Part shown: in pieces, positions 8,578 through 19,666 of the stretch
Position numbering within the stretch: the first letter of the stretch is position 1
How the letters are laid out: the number at the start of each line of letters is the position of its first letter
Assembly: GCF_040110915.1 (NCBI RefSeq)
Contig: NZ_CP157793.1
Span: forward strand, 1,810,939 to 1,874,938
Source of the DNA: Stappia sp.
GTDB lineage: Bacteria > Pseudomonadota > Alphaproteobacteria > Rhizobiales > Stappiaceae
Length of the DNA: 64,000 nucleotides
Direction: 5' to 3'
The notes under the pieces: generated by a model
The model's input: the letters and a program-made list of their open reading frames with translations, nothing else
What the model was told of the DNA's origin: nothing
The model's database searches: none
Made by a program: the position numbers and the translations under genes

Positions 8578-10368
8578 CTAGTCTGCCGTTGCCGTCTCGG
8601 CGAATTGCAGGTCGCACAGGCGCTTGTAGAGCCCGCCATGGGCATAGAGCTCGGCATGGGTGCCGCGCTCCAGAACGCGCCCCTTGTCCATCACCACGAT
8701 CTGCTGCGCCTCGCGCACGGTGGCGAGGCGATGGGCGATCACCAGTGTCGTGCGCCCCCGCATGAGCCGGGCAAGCGCGGCCTGGATCTTGGCTTCCGAT
8801 TCCGAATCGAGCGCCGACGTCGCTTCGTCGAGCAGCAGGATCGGCGCGTCGCGCAGAAGCGCCCGGGCGATGGCGACGCGCTGACGCTGACCGCCGGACA
8901 GGCGGCTGCCGCCCTCGCCCACCCGCGTGTCGTAACCGTCGTCGAGCGCGAGGATGAACTCCTCGGCATTGGCCTCGCGCGCGGCCCGGCGAATGTCGTC
9001 CTCGCTGGCGCCCGGACGCCCGATGGCGATGTTGTCGCGCACGCTGAGATCGAACAGGAAGGTGTCCTGCGACACCAGCGCGATGCGTCCCCGCAGATCG
9101 GTGAGATCCGCGCCGCGAATATCCGTGCCGTCGATGGTCACCCGCCCCTCGTTGGGGTCGTAGAAGCGCTCCAGCAATCCGAACACGGTGGATTTTCCGG
9201 CCCCCGAGGGGCCGACGAGCGCCGTCACCTCGCCGGGACGCGCCTCGAAGTCGAGCCCGTCCAGCGCCGGCACCTCGCCATAGCGGAAATGCACGTCCTC
9301 GAAGCGCACGCGCCCCTCGCGGATGGGCAGCGGCGTGGCGCCTGGCGTCTCCGGCTCCCCGCTTTCGCGGTCGAGGATCTCGTACATCAGCCGCACGCCG
9401 ACCACATGGGCCGAAAGGTTCACGTTGAGCCGCGCCAGCCGGCGCGCCGGATCGTAGGCGAGCAGCAGCGCGGTAATGAAGGCGAAGAAGGCGCCCGGAT
9501 CGTTGCCGCGTTCGATCACCGCGAAGCCGCCGTAGAGGATCACGCAGGCGATCGCGATGCCGCCGAGCGTTTCCATGATCGGCGAGGTGCGCGCGGTGAG
9601 CCGGGTGATCTTGTTGGCCTGAAGCTCGACATCCGCGACGGCCACATCCATCTCGCCGCGCAGGCGGTCTTCGACGGAGAAGGCCTTGACGATCCGGATG
9701 CCCGAGACGGCCTGCTGGGCAATCGACAGGATGCGTGTCATCGACACGAACTGCGACTTGGCGACCCGCCGCACGCGGCGCACCAGCCCCGCGATCAGGA
9801 TGATCGCCGGCGGCATGATCACCAGCGCAATCAGGCTCATCAGGGGGTCCTGCGCGATCATCACGCCGACCAGCGCGATCACCGTCAGCAGATCGCGCCC
9901 GAGCGCGGTGACGATCAGTTCGAGCGCCGCGCGCGCGGCAATCGCATTGTGCTGCAGCCGCGTCGCCAGATCGCCGAGCCCGTTGGTCTCGAAGAAGGCG
10001 ACGTTCTGCCGGGTGATCGCCTCGAACAGGCGCGATTGCGTGCGCGCGACGATGGCGTTGCCGATCTGCCCGAGAATGACGAATTGCCCATAGGTGGCCG
10101 CGCCCTTGAGCGTGAAGATCGCCAGCACGAAGCCGGCGATCAGCCACACCATCTGAAGGTTGCGCTCCAGAAACACCTGATTGATCACATCGCGCATGAT
10201 CCAGGCGCTCGCCGCCGTGCAGGCGGCGACGATGCCCATCATGACGAAGGCGATCGCATAGCGCGGCGCATAGGCGCGCGCATTCTCCATCACCAGACGG
10301 CGGAGCACGAAGAGCGCGCCGTCGGTGTCGGAGAACAGGAGGGCATCGAGCCGCTTCAGCACGTCCAT
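8578..10368 (-). CDS. ABC exporter, fused membrane and ATPase domains
   Basis: A 596-residue half-transporter of the MsbA/exporter type. The membrane domain (about 35-325) has six predicted helices; the ATPase domain (about 350-596) has Walker A GPSGAGKS (386-393), signature LSGGQ (490-494), Walker B ILLLDE (510-515) and H-loop His546. It should work as a homodimer in the inner membrane. The cargo is not evident; lipid A-core flippases and multidrug exporters share this architecture. It starts 50 bases downstream of aspS on the same strand, so co-transcription is possible. Confidence 0.85.
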   Translation of the reverse strand: MDVLKRLDALLFSDTDGALFVLRRLVMENARAYAPRYAIAFVMMGIVAACTAASAWIMRDVINQVFLERNLQMVWLIAGFVLAIFTLKGAATYGQFVILGQIGNAIVARTQSRLFEAITRQNVAFFETNGLGDLATRLQHNAIAARAALELIVTALGRDLLTVIALVGVMIAQDPLMSLIALVIMPPAIILIAGLVRRVRRVAKSQFVSMTRILSIAQQAVSGIRIVKAFSVEDRLRGEMDVAVADVELQANKITRLTARTSPIMETLGGIAIACVILYGGFAVIERGNDPGAFFAFITALLLAYDPARRLARLNVNLSAHVVGVRLMYEILDRESGEPETPGATPLPIREGRVRFEDVHFRYGEVPALDGLDFEARPGEVTALVGPSGAGKSTVFGLLERFYDPNEGRVTIDGTDIRGADLTDLRGRIALVSQDTFLFDLSVRDNIAIGRPGASEDDIRRAAREANAEEFILALDDGYDTRVGEGGSRLSGGQRQRVAIARALLRDAPILLLDEATSALDSESEAKIQAALARLMRGRTTLVIAHRLATVREAQQIVVMDKGRVLERGTHAELYAHGGLYKRLCDLQFAETATAD

Positions 10369-10418
10369 GGCATCCGGTCCGCTGGCCCGGTTCTAAAGTG
10401 GCGGCGCCGTGGCCCGCC

Positions 10419-12203
10419 CTATCCGTTGTCCGGCAGGTTGAGGCGCAGATGAAGCTCGCGCAACTGCTTCGCCGTCGCCTCGCTGGGCGCGCCCATCAAC
10501 AGGTCGTTGGCCTGCTGGTTCATCGGGAACAGCGTCACCTCGCGCAGGTTGATCGCCCCGACGAGCAGCATCACGATACGGTCGATACCGGCCGCCATGC
10601 CGCCGTGCGGCGGCGCGCCGTAATGGAAGGCGCGATAGAGCCCGCCAAAGCGCTCCTCGACCACCTTGGCGTCGAGCCCGACGATCCCGAAGGCCTTGAC
10701 CATCACTTCCGGCAGATGGTTGCGGATGCCGCCCGAGGCGATTTCATAGCCGTTGCAGACGAGATCGTACTGCCACGCCTTGATGTTGAGCGGGTCTTCC
10801 GTCTCCAGCGCCCCCAGACCGCCGCGCGGCATGGTGAAGGGGTTGTGGCCGAAGTCGACGCGCTGCTCTTCCTCGTCCCATTCGTAGAAGGGAAAGTCCA
10901 CGATCCAGGCCAGCGCGAAGCGGTCGCGATCGATGAGATCGAGATCGGCGCCGGCCTTGTCGCGCGCCTTGCCGGCGAAGTCGGCGAATTTCTTCGGATC
11001 GCCGGCGGCGAAGAAACAGGCGTCGCCCGGCTTGAGGCCGAGTTGCAGGCGGATCGCCTCGGTGCGCTCCGCGCCGATGTTCTTGGCGATCGGTCCCGCG
11101 CCCTCGACCTGGCCGTTTTCCTCGCGCCAGAAGATGTAGCCGAGCCCCGGCTGCCCCTCGCCCTGCGCCCAGGAGTTCATCCGGTCGCAGAAGGCCCGGC
11201 TGCCGCCGGTCCTGGCCGGGATCGCCCAGACCGCGTTCTTGGCGTCTTCCAGAAGGCGCGCGAAGACCTTGAAGCCCGAGCCGCGGAAATGTTCCGACAC
11301 GTCTTCCATGACGATGGGGTTGCGCAGGTCCGGCTTGTCGGTGCCGTACTTGAGGATCGCCTCGTCATAGGGAATGCGCGGGAAGATCTCGGTCACCGGC
11401 TTGCCGCCGGCGAACTCCTCGAACACGCCGCGAATGACCGGCTCCATGGCCTGGAACACGTCCTCCTGCTCGACGAAGCTCATCTCCATGTCGAGCTGGT
11501 AGAATTCGCCCGGCAGCCGGTCGGCGCGCGGATCCTCGTCGCGGAAGCACGGCGCGATCTGGAAGTAGCGGTCGAAGCCCGAGACCATCAGCAGCTGCTT
11601 GAACTGCTGCGGCGCCTGCGGCAGCGCGTAGAACTTGCCCGGATGGATGCGCGAGGGCACCAGGAAGTCGCGCGCGCCCTCCGGCGAGGAGGCGGTCAGG
11701 ATCGGCGTCTGGAATTCGGTGAAGCCGGTCTGCTCCATGCGCCGGCGGATCGAGGCGATGATCTTCGACCGCGTGACGATGTTGGCGTGCAGCGTCTCGC
11801 GGCGCAGGTCGAGGAAGCGGTAGGTCAGCCGGATGTCTTCCGGATACTCCGGCTCGGCGAAGACCGGCAGCGGCAGCTCCTTGGCGGAGCCGAGAATCTC
11901 AAGCTCGCGGATGAACACCTCGACGTGGCCCGTCGGCAGGTTCTCGTTGGTGGTCTCGTCCGAGCGGCGCTTGACCTCGCCGTCGATGCGGATGCACCAC
12001 TCCGCCCGCACGCTCTCGGCGAGCGCGAAGGCCTGCGAGTCCGGGTCGACCACGCATTGCGTGATGCCGTAATGGTCGCGCAGGTCGATGAACAGCAGGC
12101 CGCCGTGATCCCGGACCCGATGCACCCAGCCCGACAGCCGCGCGACGTCGCCGACATGGGTTTCGCGCAGTTCTCCGCACGTGTGGCTGCGATAGCGATG
12201 CAT
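10419..12203 (-). CDS. aspS: Aspartate--tRNA ligase
   Basis: A 594-residue class II aminoacyl-tRNA synthetase of the bacterial type, charging tRNA-Asp (and possibly tRNA-Asn if non-discriminating, as is common in alphaproteobacteria). It begins [13 protein letters not shown] with the OB-fold anticodon-binding domain, continues with motif 2 (the [14 protein letters not shown] stretch) and the GAD insertion, and closes with motif 3, [12 protein letters not shown]. Length matches the family. The frame stays open for a further 600 codons upstream because of GC bias, but the conserved N-terminus fixes the start at 12203. It is divergent from rnd, with a 276-base promoter region between them. Confidence 0.96.
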   Translation of the reverse strand: MHRYRSHTCGELRETHVGDVARLSGWVHRVRDHGGLLFIDLRDHYGITQCVVDPDSQAFALAESVRAEWCIRIDGEVKRRSDETTNENLPTGHVEVFIRELEILGSAKELPLPVFAEPEYPEDIRLTYRFLDLRRETLHANIVTRSKIIASIRRRMEQTGFTEFQTPILTASSPEGARDFLVPSRIHPGKFYALPQAPQQFKQLLMVSGFDRYFQIAPCFRDEDPRADRLPGEFYQLDMEMSFVEQEDVFQAMEPVIRGVFEEFAGGKPVTEIFPRIPYDEAILKYGTDKPDLRNPIVMEDVSEHFRGSGFKVFARLLEDAKNAVWAIPARTGGSRAFCDRMNSWAQGEGQPGLGYIFWREENGQVEGAGPIAKNIGAERTEAIRLQLGLKPGDACFFAAGDPKKFADFAGKARDKAGADLDLIDRDRFALAWIVDFPFYEWDEEEQRVDFGHNPFTMPRGGLGALETEDPLNIKAWQYDLVCNGYEIASGGIRNHLPEVMVKAFGIVGLDAKVVEERFGGLYRAFHYGAPPHGGMAAGIDRIVMLLVGAINLREVTLFPMNQQANDLLMGAPSEATAKQLRELHLRLNLPDNG

Positions 12204-12479
12204 TTCGTCCTCGATTGACCGGGCTTTGGAAATGGGGTCGCGCGGGGCATGGCCGGGGGCCGACCGGTGCGCGATTGATGCGCCGTGCACAAGCCACGCC
12301 ACGGCGACAAAGTCAAGGCGGGCCCGGCGTACCGGCAATCCCGTATCGTCCCGCGAAACACGGAAAATGCGCTTGCGAAGGGCGCGTTCTTGCCGGAAAA
12401 CGATCTGCCCGACGGCCCCGTTTTCACGGCGGTTTCGTGGCGACAAGCCGACAGCATTGCGATATACCTGCCGATCACC

Positions 12480-13730
12480 ATGCATATGATAACGACGACC
12501 CCCGAACTCGCCGAAGCCTGTCAGCGCCTTGCCGGGCACGACTTCGTCACCGTCGACACCGAGTTTCTGCGCGAGACGACCTTCTGGCCGAAACTCTGCG
12601 TGATCCAGATGGCGAGCCCCGACGAGGCCGTCCTCGTCGACGCGCTGGCCGACGGTCTCGACCTTGCCCCCTTCTTCGAGCTCATGCGCAACGAGGCGGT
12701 GGTCAAGGTGTTTCATGCCGCGCGGCAGGACATCGAGATCGTCTACCATCTGGGCGGCTTCATCCCCCACCCGGTCTTCGACACGCAGGTCGCGGCGATG
12801 GTCTGCGGCTTCGGCGATTCGATTTCCTACGATCAGCTGGTGCATCGCGTCACCGCCGTGCGGATCGACAAGTCCTCGCGCTTCACCGACTGGTCGCGCC
12901 GCCCCTTGAGCGACAAGCAGCTGACCTATGCGCTGGCCGACGTCACCCATCTGCGGGACGTCTACCGCTTCCTGAAGGCCAATCTCGCCGAGCAGAACCG
13001 CAGCCACTGGGTCGCCGACGAGATGGAGATCCTGACCTCCGTCGGCACCTATCGCAACGAGCCGCAGGACGCCTGGAAGCGCCTGAAGCTTCGGGTGCGC
13101 AAGCCGATCGAGTTCGCGGTGCTGCAGGAACTCGCCGCCTGGCGCGAACGCGAGGCGCACAATCGCGACGTGCCGCGCAATCGCATCCTCAAGGACGATG
13201 CGATCTACGAGATCGCCGCCCAGCAGCCGACGAGCACGCAGGCGCTCGCCGCCCTGCGCACGATCCCGCGCGGCTTCGAGCGCTCGCGCACGGCGGAGGA
13301 CATTCTCACCGCCGTCAAGCGCGCCCTCGACCTGCCCAAGGAGCAGCTCCCCCAGGTGCCCAAGGGCCGCACCGCGCCCGACGGATCGGCCGCCGCCGTC
13401 GATCTCCTGAAGGTGCTGCTGAAGCTGGTGAGCGAGGCGCAGGGCGTCGCCGCCAAGGTGATCGCCACGGTCGAGGATCTGGAGAAGATCGCCGCCAGCG
13501 ACGAGGCCGACGTGGCCGCGCTCAAGGGCTGGCGTCGCGAGTTGTTCGGCGAGGCGGCGCTGAAGCTCAAGCGCGGGGAAGTGGCGCTCGCCTTCAACGG
13601 CAAGCGCATCGTCGCCGTCGATCAGGACGAACCGGTCCAGGCGCCGCAGGCCGCGGCCTCGCGCAAACGGCGCGGCAACCGCCAGAAGGATCAGAAGAAC
13701 CAGACGGAAAAGATCGCGGCCGCGCAATAG
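12480..13730 (+). CDS. rnd: Ribonuclease D
   Basis: A 416-residue 3'-5' exoribonuclease of the DEDDy class, involved in tRNA 3' maturation. Exo motifs are visible: VDTEFLRE (ExoI, DxE), [10 protein letters not shown] (ExoII) and YALADVTHL (ExoIII with Tyr and Asp). An HRDC domain follows at about residues 215-295 ([11 protein letters not shown]...[14 protein letters not shown]). The last 60 residues are Lys/Gln-rich and probably flexible. Two ATGs, 12480 and 12486, are possible starts; neither has a strong ribosome site. The stop codon lies inside a hairpin that probably ends the transcript. Confidence 0.95.
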   Translation: MHMITTTPELAEACQRLAGHDFVTVDTEFLRETTFWPKLCVIQMASPDEAVLVDALADGLDLAPFFELMRNEAVVKVFHAARQDIEIVYHLGGFIPHPVFDTQVAAMVCGFGDSISYDQLVHRVTAVRIDKSSRFTDWSRRPLSDKQLTYALADVTHLRDVYRFLKANLAEQNRSHWVADEMEILTSVGTYRNEPQDAWKRLKLRVRKPIEFAVLQELAAWREREAHNRDVPRNRILKDDAIYEIAAQQPTSTQALAALRTIPRGFERSRTAEDILTAVKRALDLPKEQLPQVPKGRTAPDGSAAAVDLLKVLLKLVSEAQGVAAKVIATVEDLEKIAASDEADVAALKGWRRELFGEAALKLKRGEVALAFNGKRIVAVDQDEPVQAPQAAASRKRRGNRQKDQKNQTEKIAAAQ

Positions 13731-13737
13731 CGCGGCC
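13718..13737 (+). terminator. Hairpin overlapping the rnd stop codon
   Basis: GGCCGCGC (13718-13725) pairs with GCGCGGCC (13730-13737) across the loop AATA, with the rnd stop TAG inside it. There is no T-run. It separates rnd from the convergent ppx gene; between 13738 and 13941 I see nothing else. Confidence 0.5.
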
Positions 13738-13941
13738 CGGCGTCTTCGCGAGGTCTTTTGCCGCGGGTCAGCCCGCCCCTCGCCGTCCCTCGCGTTCCCG
13801 GTCCCCTGCTCGCTCGCCCCGCCGTTTCTCTTCCCTGCTCTCTCCCTTCCCCCTGTACTGTTGAAGGGCCGCAGGATCGGCGCGCGCGGTGACGGCCGCG
13901 CGCCACCGGGACGCGCGCCGCCGACGTCAAACATCACAGTG

Positions 13942-15486
13942 TCAGATGGAGATCTCGACCTGCGCCTTGAGCCCGAGCAGCCGGGCGAATTGCGTGGCGC
14001 GCTTGCGCAGGCGCTCACCGTCGAGATCGGCCAGCGCCGCCGGCAGGATCACGCTCATCTCGCCGTCCTGAACCCTGACCTCGATCTGCGGCAGGATGCC
14101 CGGCACGGAGGCGCTCAGCACCGACGCGAGCCGCAGCGCCCCGCCCAGAAGCCGCGCGCGGTCCTTCAACCGCGTGTGCGCCAGTTCCCGGATCCGGGGC
14201 CCGAGCGAATCCTCGATCAGGCCCTGGTGGCGGTAGAACACCGACAGCGCCAGATAGGCGCGTCCCGGGTGGTCGATGCCGACGAAGCCGGCATTGGAAA
14301 TGATGTTGAGGCTCTGCTCGCCGCGGTAGTCGGGATGCGCGCGCCAGCCGATGTCCGACAGAAGACAGCCGGCCGCGCGCAACCGGCGCTCGTATTCGGT
14401 TTCGTCGACGCCGACAGCCGGGAACACCTTGTCCGTCCAGGCGACCAGTTCCTCGCCGTAGGCCGGCGCGCGGGCGCGCAGGATGGAGAGTTCGCGCGCC
14501 GCCGCGATCAGCGGGTCCTCGCGCTTCACCTCCCTCGGCAGCAGGTCGAACAGGAGCCCCTCGCGCAGGCCGAGCGCCGACATGGTCACGCAGGAGGCCT
14601 TGGTCCGCCGAAGCACCTTCTCCATCACCGCCGCGCCGTAGGGCAGCAGCGGGCGGCGGGCGCGCGAGACCACCTCGATCATCGACAGGCTTTCCGGATC
14701 GCGCCGCGCGACGAGCTGGCAGAACTCGATCGCCTCCTCGGCGGGGATCGTGTAGTCGTGCATCACGTTGAGCGGATAGCCGTTCTGGTGCAGATGCAGC
14801 CGCGCCAGCGACCGCCAGGTGCCGCCCACCGCGTAGAACGGCTTGCCCTTGCCGATGGGCAGCCAGTCGACGGCGGCGAGCGCCTGATCGGCGATCTTCT
14901 GCGCCCGCGCCGGCTTGCCGTCCGCCTCTTCCTGCAGGCGGATGCCGCCAAGCGGCAGCGTCTGCCCGCGCCCGATGTCCTCGTCGTGGATTTCCACCAG
15001 TTCGAGGCTGCCGCCGCCCAGATCGCCGACGATCCCGTCCGGACGCCACATGCCGGAGACGATGCCGAGCGCGGCGAGCCGGGCCTCGTCGCGCCCCGAC
15101 AGCAGGCGCACCGGCGTGCGACAGATGGTTTCAACCGCCGCGATGAACTCCTGTCCGTTCTCCGCGTCGCGCGTCGCGGCCGTCGCGAGGATGTGCAGGT
15201 CCGGCACGCCGATCTGGTCGCACAGGCGGCGAAACCGGCTGAGCGCCTTCTGTGCCGCCTCGACCGACTTTTCCGCCAGTCTTCCCGTGGCGGCCAGCCC
15301 GCGCCCGAGCCCGGCGAGCACCTTTTCGTTGAAGAGCACCGTCGGCGTGCGGGCGTGGCGTTCGTAGACGACGAGCCGGATCGAGTTCGATCCGATATCG
15401 ATCACCGCGATCGGCCCGTTTCCGTTGAGCCGACCGCGGACGATGGCGCTATGACCGCAATCAGCCACGCTTCCTCTGCTCCGCAA
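13942..15486 (-). CDS. ppx: Exopolyphosphatase, Ppx/GppA family
   Basis: A 514-residue ASKHA-fold phosphatase that should release phosphate from polyphosphate (or from pppGpp). The phosphate-1 loop is [17 protein letters not shown] (about 26-42), the second nucleotide/polyphosphate loop is [15 protein letters not shown], and a C-terminal HD-like helical region follows as in full-length Ppx. It overlaps ppk by 26 bases on the same strand, which with the shared substrate strongly supports a ppk-ppx operon. An in-frame GTG at 15468 is an alternative start closer to the ppk stop. It converges with rnd. Confidence 0.92.
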   Translation of the reverse strand: MRSRGSVADCGHSAIVRGRLNGNGPIAVIDIGSNSIRLVVYERHARTPTVLFNEKVLAGLGRGLAATGRLAEKSVEAAQKALSRFRRLCDQIGVPDLHILATAATRDAENGQEFIAAVETICRTPVRLLSGRDEARLAALGIVSGMWRPDGIVGDLGGGSLELVEIHDEDIGRGQTLPLGGIRLQEEADGKPARAQKIADQALAAVDWLPIGKGKPFYAVGGTWRSLARLHLHQNGYPLNVMHDYTIPAEEAIEFCQLVARRDPESLSMIEVVSRARRPLLPYGAAVMEKVLRRTKASCVTMSALGLREGLLFDLLPREVKREDPLIAAARELSILRARAPAYGEELVAWTDKVFPAVGVDETEYERRLRAAGCLLSDIGWRAHPDYRGEQSLNIISNAGFVGIDHPGRAYLALSVFYRHQGLIEDSLGPRIRELAHTRLKDRARLLGGALRLASVLSASVPGILPQIEVRVQDGEMSVILPAALADLDGERLRKRATQFARLLGLKAQVEISI

Positions 15487-17689
15487 ACGGCTTGGGGCTA
15501 TGGCTGCGCAGCGACTTGCCGCGCCCGGAGAGGGAGGGATTCGTCATGAAATACTGATGGGCGTTGAACTTCTTCTCGCCGCGTCCCGGCGTGATGCGCT
15601 CGTGTCCGCCATCGGCCAGGAGCCGCCAGCTCTGCTGGTTGTCCTTCATGTTGGCAACCATGATCTGATCGAGAACCTGCTGGTGCACGGTCGGTGTCAG
15701 GAGCGGCGCCAGGGTTTCCACGCGCCGGTCGATGTTGCGCGGCATCAGATCCGCGGAGCCGATATAAACGACCGCCTTCGGCGAGGGAAGCCCGTGACCG
15801 TTGCCGAAGCAGAAAATCCGGCTGTGCTCCAGGAAGCGCCCGACGATGGACTTCGCCCGGATGTTCTCCGACAGACCGGGAATGCCGGGGCGCAGGCAGC
15901 AGATGCCGCGGATCACCAGATCGATCTCCACCCCCGCCTGGCTCGCCGCATAGAGCGCGTCGATGATCTGCGGATCGACCAGCGAGTTCATCTTCATCCA
16001 GATCTGGCCGGGTCGGCCGGCCCTGGCGTGCTCCGCCTCGGCGGCGATCATCTCCATGATCCCGCTGCGCAGGGTCACGGGCGAGACCTTCATGTGCTGG
16101 AGTTCCACCGGCTCCGCATACCCGGTAATGTAGTTGAAGATCTTCGCTGCCTCCCGGCCGAGCTGAGGGTCGGCGGTGAAATAGGACAGATCGGTGTAGA
16201 TGCGCGCCGTGATCGGGTGATAGTTGCCCGTCCCGATATGGCAGTAGGTGCGCAACTCGCCATGCTCGCGCCGCACCACCATCGACAGCTTGGCGTGCGT
16301 CTTCAGCTCCAGGAAGCCGAACACCACCTGCACGCCGGCGCGTTCCAGATCCCGCGCCCAGCGGATGTTCGCCTCCTCGTCGAAGCGCGCCTTGAGCTCG
16401 ACCAGCGCGGTGACGGACTTGCCCGCCTCCGCCGCCTCGGCCAGCGCCTTGACGATGGGGGAGTTGTTGGACGTGCGGTAGAGCGTCTGCTTGATGGCCA
16501 CCACATCCGGGTCCTGCGCCGCCTGGCGCAGGTACTGCACCACCACGTCGAAGGATTCATAGGGGTGGTGGACGATGATGTCCTTCTGCTGGATCGCGGC
16601 GAAGCAATCCCCGCCGTGCTCGCGGATACGCTCGGGAAAGCGCGGCGTGAAGGGCTCGAACTTCAGCTCGTCCCGGTCGATCGACACAAGCTGCGACAGG
16701 TTGTTGAGCGCCAGCAGCCCGTTGACGTGGAAGATCTCGCCCTCATCGACATCGAGCGCGTCGGCGACGAACTCGCTGAGCGAGGCCGGCGTGCTGTGCT
16801 CGATCTCCAGCCGGATGACCGACCCGCGTCGCCGCCGCTTCAGCGCGCTTTCGAACAGGCGGACCAGATCCTCCGCCTCTTCCTCGATCTCCAGATCGGA
16901 ATCGCGCACCACCCGGAACGCGCCCTTGCCCCGAATCTCGTAGCCCGGGAAGAGCCGGGTGATGAACAGGCCGATGGCATTCTCGATGGTGATGAAGCGC
17001 GCCGTCGCGCTGTCGTCGGCGGACGGCAGACGCACGAAGCGGTCGAGCTGCGCGGGGATGCGCAACAGTGCCGTCATGCCCCGCCCGCCCGCTTCCGGCG
17101 CCAGTTCCAGCACCAGCGAGAATCCGAGATTGGGGATGAAGGGAAAGGGATGCGCCGGGTCGATCGCCAGTGGCGTGAGCACCGGAAAGATGTGGGCGAG
17201 AAAGTGATTCTGCAGCCACGCCAGATCCTCGGGCAGCAGATCGGCGCGTTCGACGATGGAAATGCCCTTGGCCGCGAGCAGCTTGCGCATCTCCCGCCAC
17301 ACGCCCTGCTGCTCGCTCTGCAGATCGAGCACGGCGGAGGAAATGCGCTCGAGCTGTTCGGTCGGCGTCATGCCGTCGACGGAGCGGGTGGTGACGCCGG
17401 CGCGCTGCTGCGCGCGCAGGCCCGCCACGCGCACCATGAAGAACTCGTCCAGATTGTTGGCCGAAATCGACAGGAACCTCAGCCGCTCCAGAAGCGGATG
17501 CGAGGTGTTTTCCGCCTCCTCCAGAACCCGCCGGTTGAACTGCAACCAGGACAGCTCGCGATTGATGAAGCGGCTGGGATGACCGGCGAGCGCCTCCGCC
17601 GCGTCCGAGGACGGAACCGACCCTTGTGCCGTTTCGGCGTCGGCCTTCTCCGGCTCGCTTGCCGGGGTCGATGCGCTGCTGTCGTTCAT
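15461..17689 (-). CDS. ppk: Polyphosphate kinase 1
   Basis: A 742-residue PPK1 that reversibly transfers the ATP gamma-phosphate to polyphosphate. It has the N-terminal helical domain beginning [20 protein letters not shown], the head domain, and two phospholipase D-like C-terminal domains. The first of these has [13 protein letters not shown], whose His is the autophosphorylated residue, and the tail has [18 protein letters not shown]. About 40 residues of acidic, Ala/Ser-rich sequence precede the conserved core. It is upstream of and overlapping ppx, and downstream of hdaA by 123 bases; a GC-rich inverted repeat at about 17724-17744 lies in that gap. Confidence 0.96.
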   Translation of the reverse strand: MNDSSASTPASEPEKADAETAQGSVPSSDAAEALAGHPSRFINRELSWLQFNRRVLEEAENTSHPLLERLRFLSISANNLDEFFMVRVAGLRAQQRAGVTTRSVDGMTPTEQLERISSAVLDLQSEQQGVWREMRKLLAAKGISIVERADLLPEDLAWLQNHFLAHIFPVLTPLAIDPAHPFPFIPNLGFSLVLELAPEAGGRGMTALLRIPAQLDRFVRLPSADDSATARFITIENAIGLFITRLFPGYEIRGKGAFRVVRDSDLEIEEEAEDLVRLFESALKRRRRGSVIRLEIEHSTPASLSEFVADALDVDEGEIFHVNGLLALNNLSQLVSIDRDELKFEPFTPRFPERIREHGGDCFAAIQQKDIIVHHPYESFDVVVQYLRQAAQDPDVVAIKQTLYRTSNNSPIVKALAEAAEAGKSVTALVELKARFDEEANIRWARDLERAGVQVVFGFLELKTHAKLSMVVRREHGELRTYCHIGTGNYHPITARIYTDLSYFTADPQLGREAAKIFNYITGYAEPVELQHMKVSPVTLRSGIMEMIAAEAEHARAGRPGQIWMKMNSLVDPQIIDALYAASQAGVEIDLVIRGICCLRPGIPGLSENIRAKSIVGRFLEHSRIFCFGNGHGLPSPKAVVYIGSADLMPRNIDRRVETLAPLLTPTVHQQVLDQIMVANMKDNQQSWRLLADGGHERITPGRGEKKFNAHQYFMTNPSLSGRGKSLRSHSPKPFAEQRKRG

Positions 17690-17812
17690 GCCTGCCTCCT
17701 GTCCGTGATCCGCCCGCTGAAGGGCGCGCGCGTCATGAGCGCGCGGGGCACTCTATAGGCCGGCGATGACGAAATTGCATCGGCGCCTTTTTTACCAGGC
17801 GGCTGCGAGGCA

Positions 17813-18496
17813 TCAGCCCATCCCGGCCATGACCTCCGCCGCGAGCGGACGCGTGATGCGCCGTCCCCTCGCCAGCGACGTACGGTCGAGCGCGTCGACC
17901 AGCCGTTCGGCCGCCGCGAGCGAGCGTTCCATGCGCACCACCAGATAGTCGACCACCGCCGGATCGATGTCGATCTGCCGGTCCGAGAACAGCTTCACGA
18001 GCACCCGGCCGAGCAGCCCGTCGTCGGGCTCGAGGATTTCCACCGGGGTCGCGGCGCGCAGCCGCGAGGCGAGGTCCGGCAGGGTCAGCCCCCACGCCTG
18101 CGGCCAGCTGCGCGCGGTGATCAGCACATGCGCGGAGCCGGCGCGGGCGGCGTTGAGCAGATGGAACAGCGCCGTCTGGTCGATCCCGCGCCCGGCGTCC
18201 TCCACGGCGACCGCGCCGGTCGCGACCAGTTCGGTCGGATCGATCCGGCCGAGCGTGCTCGCGGCGATGCGCCGGGCATTGCTGCGCGATTGCCAGACAT
18301 GGGTCAGATGGCTCTTTCCCGCCCCCACGGGGCCGGCCAGCAGCGTGACCGGCGCGGACCAGTCCGGCCAGGAATCGATCAGCCGGAACGCCGCCTCGTT
18401 GGACGGGCCGACCAGGAAATCGTCGCGCTCCTGCGCCGCCTCATGCGGAATGACCAGGGGAAGCTGCCCCGCCCCGGACCGGGCGCCGTCAGGCAT
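17813..18496 (-). CDS. hdaA: DnaA regulatory inactivator HdaA
   Basis: A 227-residue protein related to the ATPase domain of DnaA. In alphaproteobacteria HdaA acts with the replisome clamp to convert DnaA-ATP to DnaA-ADP and prevent re-initiation. The N-terminus contains QLPLVIP, close to the QL-x-LP/F clamp-binding motif of the family (about residues 11-17). The P-loop is GPVGAGKSHLTH, and the AVEDAG stretch is Walker B-like. It lacks the DnaA DNA-binding domain. The gene overlaps the AI-2E permease gene by eight bases and lies upstream of ppk, the usual Rhizobiales neighbourhood. Confidence 0.9.
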   Translation of the reverse strand: MPDGARSGAGQLPLVIPHEAAQERDDFLVGPSNEAAFRLIDSWPDWSAPVTLLAGPVGAGKSHLTHVWQSRSNARRIAASTLGRIDPTELVATGAVAVEDAGRGIDQTALFHLLNAARAGSAHVLITARSWPQAWGLTLPDLASRLRAATPVEILEPDDGLLGRVLVKLFSDRQIDIDPAVVDYLVVRMERSLAAAERLVDALDRTSLARGRRITRPLAAEVMAGMG

Positions 18497-19604
18497 CGTC
18501 CCCTCCTTCCGCCGCGTGCCCGCCGCCCTTGCGGGGAGCGCCGCCGGTGTAGAGGCTGCTGGCCGTATACTGGCCGATGGCGAAGCGGATCAGCACCCCG
18601 ACCATTGCCGCCGCCGGCACCGCGATCAGCATGCCGACGAAGCCGAACAGATAGCCGAAGGCAAAGAGCGCGAACATCAGCCACACCGGATGCAGCCCGA
18701 CGTTGCTGCCGACGAGCTTGGGCTGCAGCACGTTGCCCTCCAGAAACTGCCCCGCCGCGAAGACGGCGAAGACGGCGGCGATCATCACCCAGTCGGGCCA
18801 GAACTGCACCAGCGCAACGCCGATCGAGACGATCAGCCCCAGCGTCGCCCCGACATAGGGAATGAAGCTGACGAGCCCGGCGCCGATGCCGATGAGCAGC
18901 CCGAAGTTGAGCCCGACGAGCGCAAGCCCGACCGCATAAAAGGTACCGAGTAGAAGGCAGACGGTCACCTGGCCGCGCACGAAGCCGGCGACCGCCCGGT
19001 CCATCTCGCGGGCGAGCTGGCGCACCGTGTCGCGGTGTTGACGCGGCAGCAGGCTGTCGATCCGCTCCACCATGTGGTCCCAGTCGAGCAGCAGATAGAA
19101 GGCGACGACGGGCGTCACCACGAAGAGCGAGATCACCGACAGCAGCGCCTGTCCGCCGCTCCACAGCGAGGTCAGCAGACCGCCGAGCCAGCTCGCGCCC
19201 TGCCCCAGCAGACCGCCGACATTGGACTTGAGATCTTCTCCGCTCGCGCCGAACAGCTCGAAGACGCGGGCGCTCAGGTTTTCCGTCACCAGCGTCTGCA
19301 GCGCGCCGACCAGACGCGGCAAGGCCTCGAGGAAGCCCGACAGCTGGTTGCCGAGCGCCGGCAGCAGCAACAGCAGCAGCAGCACGAAGGCGATCACGAA
19401 AACGATGAGGATCGTGATCGTCGCGACGAGCCGGTGAAGGCCGCGCCGCTCCAGCCAGTCGGCGACCGGATCGAGCAGATAGGCGAGCGCCATCCCGGCC
19501 ACGAAGGGCAGCAGGATCGGCGCGAACAGATAGAGAAAGCCGACGAACAGGGCGAAGGAGCCGAGCCAGAAATAGATTTGCCGCTGCAACGTCACGCTCG
19601 TCAT
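18489..19604 (-). CDS. AI-2E family transporter (PerM-like membrane protein)
   Basis: A 371-residue inner-membrane protein with about eight hydrophobic segments in the pattern of the AI-2E/PerM family: two N-terminal helices (FWLGSFALFVGFLYLFAP...), a third leucine-rich helix (VIAFVLLLLLLLPALG), a soluble stretch of about 60 residues, and paired C-terminal helices including the YFGFVGMLIAVPAAAMVG-like end. Family members export varied solutes; autoinducer transport is not implied. The start at 19604 (MTSVTLQRQIYFW) is preferred because an earlier in-frame codon at 19706 would run into the phosphatidyltransferase gene. It overlaps hdaA. Confidence 0.85.
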   Translation of the reverse strand: MTSVTLQRQIYFWLGSFALFVGFLYLFAPILLPFVAGMALAYLLDPVADWLERRGLHRLVATITILIVFVIAFVLLLLLLLPALGNQLSGFLEALPRLVGALQTLVTENLSARVFELFGASGEDLKSNVGGLLGQGASWLGGLLTSLWSGGQALLSVISLFVVTPVVAFYLLLDWDHMVERIDSLLPRQHRDTVRQLAREMDRAVAGFVRGQVTVCLLLGTFYAVGLALVGLNFGLLIGIGAGLVSFIPYVGATLGLIVSIGVALVQFWPDWVMIAAVFAVFAAGQFLEGNVLQPKLVGSNVGLHPVWLMFALFAFGYLFGFVGMLIAVPAAAMVGVLIRFAIGQYTASSLYTGGAPRKGGGHAAEGGDDA

Positions 19605-19666
19605 CCCGTGCTGGAGCGCGCGAACCGACCGTCGCGGGGCCCCGGAGCGTGGCTCCGGACCGGCCC

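Noticed and set aside
6397..10452. Very long plus-strand frame of 1351 codons across 6.4-10.4 kb
   Set aside because: It crosses both the secreted paralogue and the antisense of the ABC exporter, has arginine-rich low-complexity translation and no family motif; third-position GC bias explains it.
12204..14018. Continuous open frame extending aspS upstream by about 600 codons
   Set aside because: It is GC-driven read-through antisense to rnd. The conserved AspRS N-terminus [12 protein letters not shown] fixes the start at 12203.
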